Assembly: GCA_021851875.1 (NCBI GenBank)
Contig: JAJZQI010000008.1
Span: forward strand, 1 to 48,358
Source: Pseudomonadota bacterium
GTDB lineage: Bacteria; Pseudomonadota; Gammaproteobacteria; Burkholderiales; JAJZQI01
Direction of reading: 5' to 3'
DNA: 48,358 nucleotides
Within the stretch, counting starts at the first letter, position 1; each line of letters opens with the position of its first letter. A program made the position numbers and the translations under genes. Positions 26,355 to 35,535 of the stretch are shown here, piece by piece. The notes below the pieces were generated by a model that saw nothing but the letters and a program-made list of their open reading frames with translations, was not told the DNA's origin and did not search any database.

Positions 26355-27520
26355 CAGTGATTCGACTCTTCCACGATTAGCCAGCGTTCGCCTGATTTAA
26401 CCATAGTCAGCGTCTTTCGTGTTGTACTCTTCAACGCGTCTGACGCGTAATTCTGCCGGAAGGTGATACTGGCATGGCGGCTGTCCTTGAACGTTACGGC
26501 TGGAGACAGCAGCTGCACTTTGATCGAATGCGGACGCGTGATGCGTTCCTTGCGGGTCTTTTCCCAGTTTGAGCGGGTTTCTCCGTCCGGCTTGTAGCCC
26601 TTGTCATAGGCGGCAATGTAGCCGCTCACGTTCTGGTTCGACCAGGCGCGGGCCCAGGTATTGGCCGCCTTGATAACGTCCTGGGCGTTGGGTTTGTCCG
26701 TGTCCTTGCGCTCTTTGTCGGTTGCTTTCGTGCCGGCTTTGTCCGCCGTGGTGTCGGCCGCTTTTGCCGCTGGCGGCTCGGCCGGCTTGGCGGCCATCGC
26801 AGGCTTGTCTGCCGGTTTGGCCGCTACGGGGGCTGGAGCGGGCGTGGCAGGCGCGGGCTTGGCCGCTGCCGGCGCCGGGGTGACGGGCGCGGCCGCGGCA
26901 ACCGGGGCGGGCGCAGCCGGAAGGCTGACAGCGGGCGGGGGCGGCAGTTTGACTGCCGGCGCGGCGGCAACCGCCACCGGGGCCGGTTTGCTGCCGATGC
27001 TGGCGGGCGGGTTGAACAGCTCGGTAATCAGCGCCAGTTTGTTTTGCGCATTGGCATTGGCGTGATCGAGCTGCAGCGCCTTGTTGTAGGCCTGGCTGGC
27101 CAGTTTGGCGTACACGTCGCCCAGGTTCTCATGCGCGGTGGCATAGGCGGGATGGGTGCGAATGGCCGTTTCCAGTGCGTTGCGCGCTTTGTCGTACTGG
27201 CCTTGGCCGTAATACAGCACAGCCAGGTTGTTATACGGTTCGGGCAGCTCGGGATAATCCGCCGTCAGATCCTGAAAGGTCTTGATCGCTTCCTGGCTGC
27301 GGCCGGTCTGGGTGTAGATCATGCCCTTCATGAAGCGCGCCTGGGGGTCCTTCGGCCGCTTGGCCAGGTAACTGTTGAGCTTGTCGAGCGCCTGGGCGGT
27401 CTTGCCGTCTTTGGCCAGCTGCTGCGCGTCCTGCAGATCGTCGGCCTGCGCGGCAAAGGTGGGGATGCAAAGGGCAAGGCAAAGAAAGAGAGGCGATACG
27501 AAGCGTTTCAAAAGTTTCAT
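26354..27520 (-). CDS. Exported TPR protein with Cds6-type C-terminal domain
   Basis: A 388-residue protein with a signal peptide (MKLLKRFVSPLFLCLALCIPTFAAQA), four or so TPR units (about 28-160: AQQLAKDGKTAQALDKLNSYL, PYNNLAVLYYGQGQYDKARNAL), a 120-residue Ala/Pro/Lys-rich linker, and a C-terminal NTF2-like domain (ANTWARAWSNQNVSGYIAAYDKGYKP) like that in the downstream L,D-transpeptidase. The linker could span peptidoglycan. The ATG at 27520 is chosen because the signal peptide starts there. It heads the run TPR-ldt-ppiA-ppiB-lpxH. Confidence 0.88.
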   Translation of the reverse strand: MKLLKRFVSPLFLCLALCIPTFAAQADDLQDAQQLAKDGKTAQALDKLNSYLAKRPKDPQARFMKGMIYTQTGRSQEAIKTFQDLTADYPELPEPYNNLAVLYYGQGQYDKARNALETAIRTHPAYATAHENLGDVYAKLASQAYNKALQLDHANANAQNKLALITELFNPPASIGSKPAPVAVAAAPAVKLPPPPAVSLPAAPAPVAAAAPVTPAPAAAKPAPATPAPAPVAAKPADKPAMAAKPAEPPAAKAADTTADKAGTKATDKERKDTDKPNAQDVIKAANTWARAWSNQNVSGYIAAYDKGYKPDGETRSNWEKTRKERITRPHSIKVQLLSPAVTFKDSRHASITFRQNYASDALKSTTRKTLTMVKSGERWLIVEESNH

Positions 27521-27867
27521 GCGGTTCGCTGGGCGGTGTAATTTTGTGCAGGATTTTAGCAAGAATTGGACGGCCGTGCACTGACTAATGCCTGATTTTG
27601 CGCGATTCTTGCCGCCGGGAACCAAGGCGGCATGGGTGCTGTCCTACCCAGTCTCGCTGCACCTGGGCCGCTGCCGGCGGCTGTTGTCGGTTCGGGGGCT
27701 GAAAATTGCACAAGCTGTTTCAGTTCGTGCCGGTAATCTGAGAAAATGCCCGCCTGGCTTGTCCGTTGCAGTTGCCGTTTGGCCGAGACGGGCGCGAATT
27801 TTAGGTCGGCGGGTTGCCTGCTGCCCCGCTTTAATACTGTACATTTAGCTCAAGGAATCATTGCGTT
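27521..27867. other. Divergent intergenic region
   Basis: This 347-bp gap separates the divergent TPR and cytochrome c' genes. It holds an inverted repeat GCCGCC/GGCGGC near 27610-27627 and an AGGAA ribosome site just before the cytochrome gene. Forward reading frames in it have no family signature, so I see no gene. Confidence 0.4.
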
Positions 27868-28353
27868 ATGTCTAGCTCTCGTTCTGCCTGGCTGCGATTC
27901 TCCCTGGTTGTGCTTGCCGCTCTGGTATTGTCCGCCTGTCACTCGGAACCGCCCGATAACCATCCGGGGCAGCCGGTGACCAAGCGCAAGCTGGCCTTCA
28001 AGGCGATTGTGCGCACGTTCGAACCGATGGGGCTGGTGGTGCGCGGCACCAACGACTACAACAAGGCTGATTTCCTTGCCAGCGCCGTTGAACTGCAGAA
28101 GCTGAGCCGGGAGCCCTGGGCCTATTTCGGGCCGGACACCAACTATCCGCCCACCCATGCCCGCAGCGCCGTGTGGGACAAGCCGCTGGAATTCGAGAGC
28201 GCCAAACAGAAGTTCATGGCGGCAACCGACAAGCTGCTTGAAGCCTCGCGCGCGGGCGATTTCGAGGCGATCCGCTCCGCCTATGACGAGGTGCATCAGA
28301 ATTGCAAGTCCTGCCACCAGGCTTTCCGCGGCACCCACAGCGGTGAAGAGTAA
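27868..28353 (+). CDS. Cytochrome c'-like lipoprotein
   Basis: A 161-residue protein with a lipobox signal (LVLSAC, Cys24), a helical body and a single haem motif CKSCH close to the C-terminus (near residue 145), the arrangement of class II cytochromes c'. MGLVVRGTNDY near residue 50 is typical of the subgroup. Such proteins bind NO or transfer electrons in the periplasm. It lies 36 bp upstream of a cytochrome b561 gene, so the two probably form a membrane-to-periplasm redox pair. Confidence 0.88.
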   Translation: MSSSRSAWLRFSLVVLAALVLSACHSEPPDNHPGQPVTKRKLAFKAIVRTFEPMGLVVRGTNDYNKADFLASAVELQKLSREPWAYFGPDTNYPPTHARSAVWDKPLEFESAKQKFMAATDKLLEASRAGDFEAIRSAYDEVHQNCKSCHQAFRGTHSGEE

Positions 28354-28389
28354 TTGGCGGTGAAGAGTAAAGAGTAAAAAGAGTAAGTA

Positions 28390-29061
28390 GTGGCGGAGAA
28401 TCATCAAGCAAACGGGCGGGTTTATGTCTGGGACCTGCCGCTCAGGCTGTTCCATTGGGCCTTGCCGTTGCTGCTGGGCGTGTCGTGGATCAGCGTGGAA
28501 CTGCAGGCCATGACCTTGCACGAGTTGTCCGGCTACGCCATGCTGACATTGCTGCTGTTCCGGCTGGCATGGGGCGTGATCGGCAGCCGCACGGCCCGTT
28601 TTGCCTATTTTGTGCGCGGCGTCCCGCATACGCTGGAGTACGCTCGCGCATTGCGCAGCAAGGCGGCCGTGAAGCACATCGGCCATAATCCCCTGGGGGG
28701 CTGGATGGTGCTGCTGCTGTTGACCGTTTTGCTGCTGCAGGCGCTGACCGGTCTGTTTGCCCATGATGTGTCCGGCACAGCCGGGCCATTGGCCGGTTGG
28801 GTCAGTTACGATGCCGGCGAGTGGCTGACCGGTTTTCATGCCTGGAATTTCGATGTGCTGCTGGGCCTGGTGGGGATTCACCTGGCGGCGATCGTTTATT
28901 ACGCCCGCTTTCGCGCGGACAATCTGGTCAAGCCCATGTTGACGGGCTATAAGGACGTGCCGCATGCGCATGAACCGCTGCATGTTGCGCCCTTGTGGCA
29001 GGCCGTGCTGCTGCTGGCCGTTGTGGCGGCAACGGTGTATGCCCTGGTGCGTTTTGCCTGA
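28390..29061 (+). CDS. Cytochrome b561-type membrane protein
   Basis: A 223-residue protein with four membrane helices plus a C-terminal fifth (AVLLLAVVAATVYALV). Haem-ligand His candidates are in LRLFHWALP, LHELSGY, and VGIHLAAIVYY, as in the Ni/Fe-hydrogenase-type b561 family. The GTG at 28390 is the likely start, after tandem GAAGAGTAA-like repeats (28344-28386) that fill the gap to the cytochrome c' gene. It should pass electrons to or from the neighbouring cytochrome. Confidence 0.88.
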   Translation: MAENHQANGRVYVWDLPLRLFHWALPLLLGVSWISVELQAMTLHELSGYAMLTLLLFRLAWGVIGSRTARFAYFVRGVPHTLEYARALRSKAAVKHIGHNPLGGWMVLLLLTVLLLQALTGLFAHDVSGTAGPLAGWVSYDAGEWLTGFHAWNFDVLLGLVGIHLAAIVYYARFRADNLVKPMLTGYKDVPHAHEPLHVAPLWQAVLLLAVVAATVYALVRFA

Positions 29062-29140
29062 ACCGCACGGGCGGGCAACATAAAGCGGGGCGATTTCGGG
29101 TAGAATGCGCTTTTGTGTGAATTCCTGAACAGCTTTGGCC

Positions 29141-30820
29141 ATGAGCGACCGCGAGCCCGTAGCGCATTTTATCCGCAGCATTATCGAAAACGACCTTGCC
29201 GCCGGCAAGCACAGCAGCATCGTCACCCGTTTCCCGCCCGAACCGAACGGCTATCTGCACGTCGGTCACGCCAAGTCCATCTGCCTTAACTTCGGTTTGG
29301 CGGAAGATTTCAACGGCGCCTGCAATCTGCGCTTTGACGATACCAACCCGGAAAAAGAGAGCGAAGAGTACGCCCAGTCCATCCAGGACGACGTGCGCTG
29401 GCTCGGCTTTCACTGGAATGGTGAAGTACGCTGGGCATCGGACTACTTCGAAACGCTGTACCAGTGCGGCGAGACGCTGATCAAGCTGGGCAAGGCCTAT
29501 GTCGACGATCTGACGCAGGAGCAGATGCGCGAATACCGCGGCACGCTGACCGAGCCGGGCAAGAACAGCCCTTTCCGCGACCGCTCGATAGAGGAAAACC
29601 TCGATCTGTTCCGCCGCATGCGGGCGGGCGAATTTGCCGACGGCGCGCGCGTGCTGCGGGCCAGGATCGACATGCAAAGCCCCAACATCAACATGCGCGA
29701 TCCGGTCATTTACCGCATCCGCCGCGCTCACCATATCCGCACCGGCGATCAGTGGTGCATCTACCCGATGTACGATTACACCCACTGCATTTCCGATGCG
29801 CTGGAAGGCATCACTCATTCGCTCTGCACGCTGGAATTTGAAGACCATCGCCCGCTGTACGACTGGGTGCTGGATCAGCTGGAGCCGGAAAAAATGGTGC
29901 CGTGCCACCCGCGCCAGTATGAGTTCTCCCGTCTGGAACTGCATTACACCATTACCAGCAAGCGCAAGCTGAATCAGCTGGTGACCCAGCAGTTCGTGTC
30001 CGGCTGGGACGATCCGCGCATGCCCACCATCGCCGGCATGCGCCGTCGCGGGTACACGCCGTCGGGCATTCGCGAGTTTGCCCGCGTCATCGGTATTTCC
30101 AAGAGCCTCAACGTGGTCGATATGAGCGTGCTGGAAGGCTGCATTCGCGACGACCTGGAGGCGAGCGCGCCGCGCGTGATGGCCGTGATCAATCCGCTCA
30201 AGGTGACGCTGACCAACTATGAGGCCGGTGTGACCGGCACCCGCACGGGCGAGTTCCATCCCAAGCGGCCCGAGCTGGGCAGCCGCGAAGTGCCGATTGC
30301 TTCCACCTTGTGGATCGAGGCCGACGATTTCCTGGAAAACCCGCCGGAAGACTGGCACCGCTTCAAGCCGGGCGGCGAAGTGCGTTTGCGCTACTCCTAC
30401 GTGATCCGCTGCGACGAAGTGGTGAAAGACGCCGCCGGCAAGGTGGTCGAACTCAAATGCAGCATCGATCATGAAACGCTGGGCAAGAATCCGGTCGGCC
30501 GCAAGGTCAAAGGGGTGATTCACTGGGTATCGGCCGAACATGCGCTGCCGATTGAGGTGCGCCTGTACGACCGGTTGTTTACCGAAGCCCGCCCCGATGC
30601 GGACAAGGAGCGCGATTTCACCGAGTTCCTCAATTCCGAATCCCTGCGCCTTGTGCAGGGCTGGGCTGAGCCGTGCATCCGGCAGGCGGCGCCGGAAACG
30701 CACTACCAGTTTGAACGGCTGGGTTATTTCGTCACCGATCGCAAGGATCATGACGCGAACGGCAAGCATGTGTTCAACCGTGTGGTCAGCCTGAAAGACT
30801 CCTGGGCCAAACCGGCCTGA
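29141..30820 (+). CDS. glnS: Glutaminyl-tRNA synthetase
   Basis: A 559-residue class I synthetase that charges tRNA-Gln. [16 protein letters not shown] carries the HIGH-type motif, [10 protein letters not shown] binds tRNA, and VIGISKSLN is the KMSKS-type loop. Its presence means the organism uses direct glutaminylation. The ATG at 29141 gives the canonical N-terminus; an in-frame TTG two codons earlier is unlikely. Confidence 0.97.
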   Translation: MSDREPVAHFIRSIIENDLAAGKHSSIVTRFPPEPNGYLHVGHAKSICLNFGLAEDFNGACNLRFDDTNPEKESEEYAQSIQDDVRWLGFHWNGEVRWASDYFETLYQCGETLIKLGKAYVDDLTQEQMREYRGTLTEPGKNSPFRDRSIEENLDLFRRMRAGEFADGARVLRARIDMQSPNINMRDPVIYRIRRAHHIRTGDQWCIYPMYDYTHCISDALEGITHSLCTLEFEDHRPLYDWVLDQLEPEKMVPCHPRQYEFSRLELHYTITSKRKLNQLVTQQFVSGWDDPRMPTIAGMRRRGYTPSGIREFARVIGISKSLNVVDMSVLEGCIRDDLEASAPRVMAVINPLKVTLTNYEAGVTGTRTGEFHPKRPELGSREVPIASTLWIEADDFLENPPEDWHRFKPGGEVRLRYSYVIRCDEVVKDAAGKVVELKCSIDHETLGKNPVGRKVKGVIHWVSAEHALPIEVRLYDRLFTEARPDADKERDFTEFLNSESLRLVQGWAEPCIRQAAPETHYQFERLGYFVTDRKDHDANGKHVFNRVVSLKDSWAKPA

Positions 30821-30931
30821 TCATTATCGCCGGGCCGTTCGGCCCGGCTGCGCCTGCCGCTGCGTCCTCCACAACCACTTTCCTGGTGGTTTGTGTTATC
30901 AATATGATTTATATATGTTTTATCTGTCTTT

Positions 30932-30948
30932 TGTGCCAAAGTGGTGCA
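30932..30948. promoter_or_regulatory. NtrC-like site 1 (weak)
   Basis: TGTGCC-N5-GGTGCA matches the NtrC dyad TGCACC-N5-GGTGCA with two changes in the left half. Centre about 215 bp upstream of the predicted transcription start. Confidence 0.45.
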
Positions 30949-31057
30949 TAAGGTGTGTCATTGATATATCAATCTGGTTTCCTGCAGTAAAAATATCCTA
31001 AAAGACAACTGAATTCCCGCTGTTCCTCGCCATTTTTTAAGGCGGTTTTTTCTTATT

Positions 31058-31074
31058 TGCACCAATATGGTGCC
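31058..31074. promoter_or_regulatory. NtrC-like site 2 (strong)
   Basis: TGCACC-AATAT-GGTGCC differs from the NtrC consensus dyad by one base. It is centred about 90 bp upstream of the predicted sigma-54 transcription start, the usual enhancer distance. Confidence 0.7.
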
Positions 31075-31128
31075 CATTCTATTGGCATGGTTTTTTTGTA
31101 ACCACATGTATTTAATGCATATATGTGT

Positions 31129-31144
31129 TGGCATGGCAGTTGCT
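31129..31144 (+). promoter_or_regulatory. Sigma-54 promoter of the cobA-nirB operon
   Basis: TGGCATGGCAGTTGCT matches the -24/-12 consensus TGGCACG-N4-TTGCW closely, with GG and GC exactly 10 bp apart (31130-31131, 31142-31143). The cobA start codon is about 27 bp past the expected transcription start. Confidence 0.8.
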
Positions 31145-31181
31145 TTGTATGTCGCCGTATTATTTGGCAAAGGTGGCGACA

Positions 31182-31937
31182 ATGAAAACTGGTCAAGTGT
31201 TTTTGATTGGAGCCGGCCCGGGTGATCCCGAGTTAATCACCCTGAAGGCTGTACGCTGCCTGCAACAGGCCGATTTTGTATTGCTTGATGATTTGGTGAA
31301 CCGTGCCGTTCTGGAGCATGTTCGCCCCGGTGCCCGGGTAGTGGAAGTGGGCAAGCGGGGCGGCTGCAAATCGACGCCCCAGCGATTCATCACCCGCCAG
31401 CTGATTCGTCTTGCCCGCCAGGGTTGGACGGTGGTGCGGCTGAAAGGTGGCGACCCGTTCATGTTTGGACGGGGGGGCGAAGAGATGATGGCGTTGCGGC
31501 AAGCCGGCATTACTTGCGAAATCGTAAATGGCGTCACGTCCGGCTTCGCGGCTGCCTCGGGTATCGGGGTGCCGTTGACTCACCGTGATTTTTCCCAGGG
31601 CGTCGCTTTCGTGACCGGGCATACACAGTCCGGCGGAGCGGTCGAATGGGCAGGGTTGGTGCAAAGTGGCCTGACTCTGGTTGTGTATATGGGTATGAAA
31701 AATCTGGCTGCCATCGTCGGCAGCCTGCGGCAGGCCGGTATGCCTGCTGATATGCCAGTTGCCGTCATTCAGCACGGCAGTTTGCCTTATCAGCGCCATC
31801 TGGTTGCCACTCTCGATAATGTGGTCGAGCAAGTAGCAATGGAAGAACTGGGGAGTCCGTCGATCGTCGTGATCGGCAAAGTGGTTGGACTTGCCGGAAC
31901 TGAAGAATTGACCGCACTGGTTGCCAAGGCAGCCTAA
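31182..31937 (+). CDS. cobA: Uroporphyrinogen-III C-methyltransferase
   Basis: A 251-residue SUMT that methylates uroporphyrinogen III twice with SAM to precorrin-2, the first step to the sirohaem needed by NirB. Motifs: VFLIGAGPGDPELITLKA, VVRLKGGDPFMFGRGGEE, VNGVTSGFAAASGIGVPLTHRDFS and VTGH. It lacks the dehydrogenase/ferrochelatase half of CysG, which must be encoded elsewhere. The ATG at 31182 follows AAAGGTGG; upstream in-frame codons overlap the promoter. First gene of the nitrite-reductase operon. Confidence 0.95.
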   Translation: MKTGQVFLIGAGPGDPELITLKAVRCLQQADFVLLDDLVNRAVLEHVRPGARVVEVGKRGGCKSTPQRFITRQLIRLARQGWTVVRLKGGDPFMFGRGGEEMMALRQAGITCEIVNGVTSGFAAASGIGVPLTHRDFSQGVAFVTGHTQSGGAVEWAGLVQSGLTLVVYMGMKNLAAIVGSLRQAGMPADMPVAVIQHGSLPYQRHLVATLDNVVEQVAMEELGSPSIVVIGKVVGLAGTEELTALVAKAA

Positions 31938-31949
31938 TGGAGAATGGCA

Positions 31950-34379
31950 ATGAAAAAAATGAAGCTGGTAATGATTGGCAATGGCATGGCCGGCGTGCGC
32001 ACGCTGGAAGAATTGCTCAAGCTCTCTCCCGATCTTTATGAAATAACCGTATTTGGCGCCGAGCCGCATGCCAACTACAACCGCATTCTGCTGTCGCCGG
32101 TGCTGGCGGGTGAGCAGACCATCAAAGACATCATGCTCAACGATGTCGACTGGTACGAAGAAAATGGCATCACTCTGCATCTGAACAAATTCGTCAACAA
32201 GATCGATCGTGTCAAGCGCGTGGTCTACGCCGAAGACGGCACCACGGCCGAGTATGACCGGCTGATTCTGGCGACCGGCTCCAACCCCTTTATTCTGCCC
32301 GTCCCCGGCAAGGATCTGCCCGGTGTGATCGGTTTCCGTGACATCAAGGACGTCGACAGCATGATCGACGCGGCCAAGAGCTACAAGCACGCCGTGGTGA
32401 TCGGTGGCGGTCTGCTGGGACTGGAAGCGGCCAACGGGCTGAAGATTCAGGGCATGGACGTGTCCGTTGTGCACATCGGTGAATGGTTGCTGGATCGTCA
32501 GCTGGACAAGCCGGCGGCCAAATTGCTGCAAAAGAGCCTGGAAGACAAGGGGCTCAATTTTCTGTTGCAGAAAAACACCGCCGAGCTGGTGCAGGGCGAA
32601 TCCGGCCGCGTGTGTGCGGTGAAATTCAGCGACGGCACAACGGTGCCGGCCGATCTGGTGGTGATGGCTGTGGGTATCCGTCCCAACACCTGGCTGGCGG
32701 AGCAGTCCGGTATCCATTGCAACCGCGGTATCGTGGTGAACGACACCATGCAGACCTACGATCCGCGCATCTACGCCGTGGGCGAGTGCGTCAACCATCG
32801 CGGCATTGCCTACGGGCTGGTGGCGCCGCTGTTCGAAATGGCCAAGGTGTGCGCCAATCATCTGGCGGAAATGGGCATCGGCCGCTACACCGGCTCGCTC
32901 ACCTCGACCAAGCTGAAAGTGACCGGCATCGACCTGTTCTCCGCCGGCAATTTCATGGGCGACGATAAGACCGAGGAGATTTTGCTGTCCGACCCGGTTG
33001 GCGGGGTGTACAAGAAGCTGGTGATCCAGGACGATAAACTGGTCGGCGCGGTGTTGTACGGCGATACGGTGGATGGCGCATATTACTTCCAGTTGCTGCG
33101 TGAAGGCCGCCATATCGGCGACATTCGCGACCATTTGATGTTCGGTCAGAGCCATATCGGCGATCTGGGGCACCAGGGTCAGAACAAGGCGGCCGCCATG
33201 TCCGACGAAGCCGAGGTATGCGGCTGCAACGGCGTGTGCAAGGGCTCCATCGTCAAGGCCATCAAGGAAAAGGGCCTGTTCACCCTGGACGAGGTGCGCA
33301 AGCACACCAAGGCGTCGGCTTCCTGCGGCTCCTGTACCGGTCTGGTGGAGCAGATTCTGGCCACCACGCTGGGCGGCGATTATTCCACCACGCCCAAATC
33401 CAAGCCCATGTGCGGCTGCACCGACCACACCCACGACGAGGTGCGCGCGGCCATCCGCGACAACAAACTGCTGTCCATTCCGGCGGTGCAGCAATTCCTC
33501 GAGTGGCGCACGCCCAACGGCTGCGCATCCTGCCGTCCGGCACTGAACTATTACCTGATTTCCTCCTGGCCGGGCGAGGCAGAAGACGATCCGCAGTCGC
33601 GTTTCATCAACGAACGCGCGCATGCCAATATTCAGAAGGACGGCACGTATTCTGTCATTCCGCGCATGTGGGGCGGCCTGACCACGCCGTCCGAGCTGAA
33701 GCGTATTGCCATTGTGGCCGAGAAGTACAACATCCCGACCGTGAAGGTGACCGGCGGGCAGCGTATCGACCTGCTGGGCGTGAAAAAGGAAGATCTGCCG
33801 GGCGTATGGGCCGATCTCGACATGCCCTGCGGCCATGCCTACGGCAAGGCGCTGCGCACCGTGAAAACCTGTGTCGGTTCGGAATGGTGCCGTTTCGGCA
33901 CGCAGGATTCGACCGGCCTGGGCGTGATGATCGAAAAGGCGTTCTGGAAAATGTGGGCGCCGCACAAGGTGAAATTCGCCGTGTCCGGCTGCCCGCGCAA
34001 TTGCGCCGAAGTGGCGATCAAGGACGTGGGCGTGCTGGGGGTGGATTCCGGCTGGGAAATCTACATCGCCGGCAACGGCGGCATCAAGACCGAAGTCGCC
34101 CAGTTTTTCATCAAGGTGAAAACACCCGAAGAAGTGCTGGAATATTCCGGCGCCTTCATCCAGCTGTACCGTGAAGAGGGGCATTACCTCGACCGCACCG
34201 TGCATTACCTCGAAAAGGTGGGCATGGACTACGTGAAAAAGCGCGTGCTGGAAGACGGGGCGGGGCGCAAGGCCTTGTACGAGCGCCTGCTGTTTGCCCT
34301 GGCACAGGAGAACGATCCGTGGGAAGAGCGTGCCACTGGCGGCGTAGCCAAGCATGAGTTTGAAACCCTGACCGTGTGA
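31950..34379 (+). CDS. nirB: Assimilatory nitrite reductase [NAD(P)H], large subunit
   Basis: An 809-residue enzyme that reduces nitrite to ammonium with six electrons. Order: FAD/NAD(P)H oxidoreductase (about 1-400; VMIGNGMAGVRTLEEL, VVIGGGLLGLEAANGL), a BFD-like [2Fe-2S] module (Cys424, 426, 459, 462), a second similar module (CGCTDH to NGCASC, about 488-528), and the sirohaem/4Fe-4S reductase part with Cys641, Cys647, Cys681 and Cys685 (TCVGSEWC; SGCPRNC). All cofactor cysteines are present. The ATG at 31950 has better spacing to GGAGA than the one at 31944. NirD is encoded two genes on. Confidence 0.97.
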   Translation: MKKMKLVMIGNGMAGVRTLEELLKLSPDLYEITVFGAEPHANYNRILLSPVLAGEQTIKDIMLNDVDWYEENGITLHLNKFVNKIDRVKRVVYAEDGTTAEYDRLILATGSNPFILPVPGKDLPGVIGFRDIKDVDSMIDAAKSYKHAVVIGGGLLGLEAANGLKIQGMDVSVVHIGEWLLDRQLDKPAAKLLQKSLEDKGLNFLLQKNTAELVQGESGRVCAVKFSDGTTVPADLVVMAVGIRPNTWLAEQSGIHCNRGIVVNDTMQTYDPRIYAVGECVNHRGIAYGLVAPLFEMAKVCANHLAEMGIGRYTGSLTSTKLKVTGIDLFSAGNFMGDDKTEEILLSDPVGGVYKKLVIQDDKLVGAVLYGDTVDGAYYFQLLREGRHIGDIRDHLMFGQSHIGDLGHQGQNKAAAMSDEAEVCGCNGVCKGSIVKAIKEKGLFTLDEVRKHTKASASCGSCTGLVEQILATTLGGDYSTTPKSKPMCGCTDHTHDEVRAAIRDNKLLSIPAVQQFLEWRTPNGCASCRPALNYYLISSWPGEAEDDPQSRFINERAHANIQKDGTYSVIPRMWGGLTTPSELKRIAIVAEKYNIPTVKVTGGQRIDLLGVKKEDLPGVWADLDMPCGHAYGKALRTVKTCVGSEWCRFGTQDSTGLGVMIEKAFWKMWAPHKVKFAVSGCPRNCAEVAIKDVGVLGVDSGWEIYIAGNGGIKTEVAQFFIKVKTPEEVLEYSGAFIQLYREEGHYLDRTVHYLEKVGMDYVKKRVLEDGAGRKALYERLLFALAQENDPWEERATGGVAKHEFETLTV

Positions 34380-34387
34380 GGCGCGCC

Positions 34388-35197
34388 ATGAGCACGAATC
34401 GAAGGAAATTTCTCTGGCAGATGGCGGCGCTGAGCGGTGTAACCTTGTTCGGTCAGCGGGCGATGGCCGCGCAAAAGGCAATGGCGCTGACCGCCGCCAT
34501 CAACAAGGCCGGCCGCCAGCGCATGCTGTCGCAGCGGATCACCAAAGCCTACTGTCAGCTGGGGCTCGGCGTGGTGCCCGACCAGTCGTTCAACATTCTG
34601 CACGAGTCGATCGGTCTGTTCGACAGCCAGCTGGCCGAGCTGGCGGATTATGCGCCGACCGAGCAGATCCGCGCCACGTATGCTCAGCTTTCCAGCGAGT
34701 GGGACGGTTTTCGCCGTATCGCGATCGAAAAGCCGACGCATGCCGGGGCCGTCAAACTGGCCGAGCTGAACGAGCGGGTGTTGCGCGTGGCGCACGCCGG
34801 CACGATTCAGCTGGAAGGCCTGTCGCACAGCCATGTGGGGCAACTGGTGAACGTGGCCGGCCGGCAGCGCATGCTGTCCCAGCGGGTCGCCAAGTTCTAC
34901 ATGTTGCGTGCCTGGGATGTGCCGGTGGTCAATCTGGCCGGGCAGTTGTCGCAGTCGCGCCGCGAATTCGTTTCGGCCATGAGCGATCTGCGGGTGGCCA
35001 AGGAAAACACCACGCTCATCAATCAGGATCTGGAGCTGGCGCGCAGTCAGTGGGCTTTCTATGAAGTGGCGCTGGACTATCAGGCGGGCGGCACGCACGA
35101 CAGCAAGCTGGAAGCCGCGGTGGCCACCAGCAGCGAACGCGTGCTGGAAGTGATGAATGATGTGACAGGGCTGTACGAGCACCTGTCGGAAAACTGA
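34388..35197 (+). CDS. Tat-exported protein with two PilJ/NarX-type P-box domains
   Basis: A 269-residue protein with a twin-arginine leader (STNRRKFLWQ, cleavage after AMA near residue 28). The mature part has two similar helical domains, each opening with a near-identical box: INKAGRQRMLSQR (38-50) and VNVAGRQRMLSQR (154-166). This is the PilJ N-terminal family motif, related to the P-box by which NarX/NarQ bind nitrate. There is no membrane anchor or output domain. The gene lies 8 bp after nirB and 17 bp before nirD, so it is made with nitrite reductase. A periplasmic nitrate/nitrite-binding role is inferred. Confidence 0.8.
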   Translation: MSTNRRKFLWQMAALSGVTLFGQRAMAAQKAMALTAAINKAGRQRMLSQRITKAYCQLGLGVVPDQSFNILHESIGLFDSQLAELADYAPTEQIRATYAQLSSEWDGFRRIAIEKPTHAGAVKLAELNERVLRVAHAGTIQLEGLSHSHVGQLVNVAGRQRMLSQRVAKFYMLRAWDVPVVNLAGQLSQSRREFVSAMSDLRVAKENTTLINQDLELARSQWAFYEVALDYQAGGTHDSKLEAAVATSSERVLEVMNDVTGLYEHLSEN

Positions 35198-35214
35198 TCA
35201 AGTTAGGAATAAGC

Positions 35215-35535
35215 ATGACCACATGGCTGAAAGTGTGTCCGATGGACAGTGTGCCGCGCCTGGGGGCGCGCGTGGTGAAAAGCAGTCAGGGGGATATCGC
35301 CGTTTTTCGCAACGCCGAAGACGAAGTGTTTGCCCTGTTCGACAAATGCCCGCACAAGGGCGGCCCGTTATCGCAAGGGATTGTGCACGGCAAGACCGTG
35401 ACCTGCCCCTTGCACGGCTGGAAAATCGGGCTGGCCGACGGTGCGGCGGAAGCGCCGGATGAAGGGTGTACGCGCCATTTCCCGGTGAAAGTCGAACACG
35501 GTGTGATCTATCTGAGTCTGGAGTGCAAGGCATGA
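35215..35535 (+). CDS. nirD: Nitrite reductase small subunit (Rieske-type)
   Basis: A 106-residue NirD with the Rieske-like fold: CPHKGGPLSQG and CPLHGWKI supply the CxH...CxxH ligands, so a [2Fe-2S] cluster is probable (many NirD proteins lack these residues). It completes NirBD. The stop codon overlaps the nasA start (ATGA), indicating coupling. Confidence 0.94.
   Translation: MTTWLKVCPMDSVPRLGARVVKSSQGDIAVFRNAEDEVFALFDKCPHKGGPLSQGIVHGKTVTCPLHGWKIGLADGAAEAPDEGCTRHFPVKVEHGVIYLSLECKA

Larger units (their letters stand above)
30821..31181 (+). promoter_or_regulatory. Regulatory region upstream of the nitrite-reductase operon
   Basis: This 361-bp AT-rich region holds a stem-loop just after glnS (GCCGGGCC/GGCCCGGC at 30829-30848, no T run), a second hairpin near 30873-30895 (AACCAC/GTGGTT), a weak terminator-like stem CGCC/GGCG with six Ts (31028-31051), two NtrC-like sites and a sigma-54 promoter (listed separately). 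No gene is seen in it. Confidence 0.7.

Noticed and set aside
27588-27848. An 86-residue forward frame in the divergent gap upstream of cytochrome c'
   Set aside because: No ribosome site, no signature and odd composition; treated as non-coding.
28928-30769. A 613-residue minus-strand frame opposite glnS
   Set aside because: Shadow of the glnS codon bias with no family motif.
31083-31098. Second TGGCATGG sequence resembling a sigma-54 -24 element
   Set aside because: The -12 GC is missing at the required 10-bp distance (it reads TT).
31233-34481. A 1082-residue open frame on the minus strand opposite cobA-nirB
   Set aside because: No domain pattern, rich in His, Gln and Arg, and exactly antisense to genes with all catalytic motifs; it is a codon-bias shadow.
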